Assembly (NCBI GenBank): GCA_021793875.1
Contig: JAJYRX010000102.1
Span: 1-5,582 of the forward strand
Reading direction: 5' to 3'
DNA: 5,582 bases
From: Pseudomonadota bacterium
GTDB lineage: Bacteria > Pseudomonadota > Gammaproteobacteria > Burkholderiales > Burkholderiaceae_B
In this document: positions 5,084 to 5,582 of the stretch, one piece after another
How positions within the stretch are numbered: the stretch's first letter is position 1
Layout of the letters: every line of letters begins with the position of its first letter
Notes under the pieces: model-generated
Databases searched by the model: none
Told to the model about the DNA's origin: nothing
The model's input: the letters and a program-made list of their open reading frames with translations, nothing else
Made by a program: the position numbers and the translations under genes

Positions 5084-5582
5084 CTAGTTAACGTAAAGTT
5101 GTTGAGGTAACCAAGTCACAAGACCTGGAAATACCGCTACAGTAATACTCATTAAAACTATTAAAGCTATAAAAGGTAATACACCAAGTATTATTTGAGA
5201 CGTGCGAACTTCCGTCGGGGCGATAGCACGCAAATAGAATAAAGCATATCCAAATGGCGGCGTCAAAAACGATGTCTGCAAAACCACAGCCATGAGCACC
5301 ACAAACCACAATAGGCTTATACCCATTTCTTGCACTATTGGTAAGAAAATAGGAAATGAAAGCAAGACTATACCTGTCCAATCAAGGAAACAGCCCAACA
5401 AAAATACTATAAACATCATTACAGTTAGCAGCATCCAAGGTTCCATATCGAGACCACGCATTATTCCCTGAACTGCTGCTAGCCCACCAGTAGCATTAAA
5501 CACACCGGTAAAGGCCGTAGCACCAACTACTATAAAAAGTATCATGGCCGACGTTCGTCCGGTTTCACGCAAGGCACCAAAG
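5084..5582 (-). CDS. TRAP transporter large permease subunit, DctM family, C-terminal part (5' truncated)
   Basis: This is the C-terminal 165 or so residues of the large membrane subunit, which carries out sodium-driven substrate translocation in the inner membrane. The frame is open to the window end (FGALRETGRTSAM...), so the start lies outside; the TTG near 5572 is internal. About four hydrophobic segments are visible. Recognisable DctM sequence includes ILFIVVGATAFTGVFNATGG, LGCFLDWTGIVLLSFPIFLP and LQTSFLTPPFGYALFYLRAIAP; this last block is typical of the TakM-like large permeases. The TAG stop at 5084-5086 precedes the binding-protein gene by 12 bp, so the two are surely co-transcribed. 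The small DctQ subunit is expected upstream, outside the window, unless it is fused to this gene. Confidence 0.93.
   Translation of the reverse strand, partial: FGALRETGRTSAMILFIVVGATAFTGVFNATGGLAAVQGIMRGLDMEPWMLLTVMMFIVFLLGCFLDWTGIVLLSFPIFLPIVQEMGISLLWFVVLMAVVLQTSFLTPPFGYALFYLRAIAPTEVRTSQIILGVLPFIALIVLMSITVAVFPGLVTWLPQQLYVN

Noticed and set aside
5088..5381. Minus-strand open frame of 97 codons in another frame of the TRAP permease gene
   Set aside because: It is entirely inside the permease coding region, and the permease frame has clear DctM motifs.

Overview
The window reads as an ordinary, compactly packed stretch of a moderately AT-rich bacterial chromosome, most likely from a marine or halophilic gammaproteobacterium. 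This placement is an inference. It rests on an E. coli-like Dtd of exactly 145 residues, a TakP-type TRAP transporter, a BCCT osmolyte transporter and a DUF4168 secreted protein. No rRNA, tRNA, CRISPR array, insertion sequence, phage gene or attachment site is visible.

Layout, left to right. (1) Bases 2-352, plus strand: the 3' end of an EamA/DMT-type permease, cut by the window edge. (2) A strong hairpin at 351-384 has its T-tract on the minus strand and terminates the minus-strand gene that follows. (3) Bases 405-779, minus strand: a small secreted DUF4168 protein with a very good ribosome binding site. (4) Bases 780-1021: a divergent control region of about 240 bp serving the DUF4168 gene to the left and the BCCT gene to the right. 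It holds one good minus-strand promoter candidate and several short repeats. (5) Bases 1022-2575, plus strand: a complete BCCT transporter whose sodium-site and aromatic-box residues match BetP. (6) Bases 2558-2995, minus strand: dtd, D-aminoacyl-tRNA deacylase, overlapping the BCCT gene tail to tail by 18 bp. (7) Bases 2997-3857, minus strand: an unusually long isochorismatase-family cysteine hydrolase whose stop lies one base before the TTG start of dtd. (8) A terminator at 3914-3947. (9) Bases 3977-5071, minus strand: a TRAP solute-binding protein. (10) Bases 5084-5582, minus strand: the C-terminal part of the TRAP large permease, running off the window.

Three transcription units on the minus strand can be inferred: dctM-dctP ending at the 3914-3947 terminator, hydrolase-dtd (probably translationally coupled), and the monocistronic DUF4168 gene. 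The BCCT gene is a plus-strand unit of its own. The common theme is uptake of small organic solutes: quaternary ammonium compounds by BCCT and probably 2-oxo acids or other carboxylates by TRAP. dtd is a housekeeping quality-control gene with no obvious tie to the transporters.

I did not find a convincing new biological system. The most unusual direct observation is a perfect 22-bp palindrome inside the BCCT coding sequence, 84 bp beyond the dtd stop. A nested pair of inverted repeats lies just beyond the BCCT stop, inside dtd. Because these two convergent genes overlap and have no space for ordinary terminators, the structures may be transcript-end signals embedded in the opposing coding sequence.
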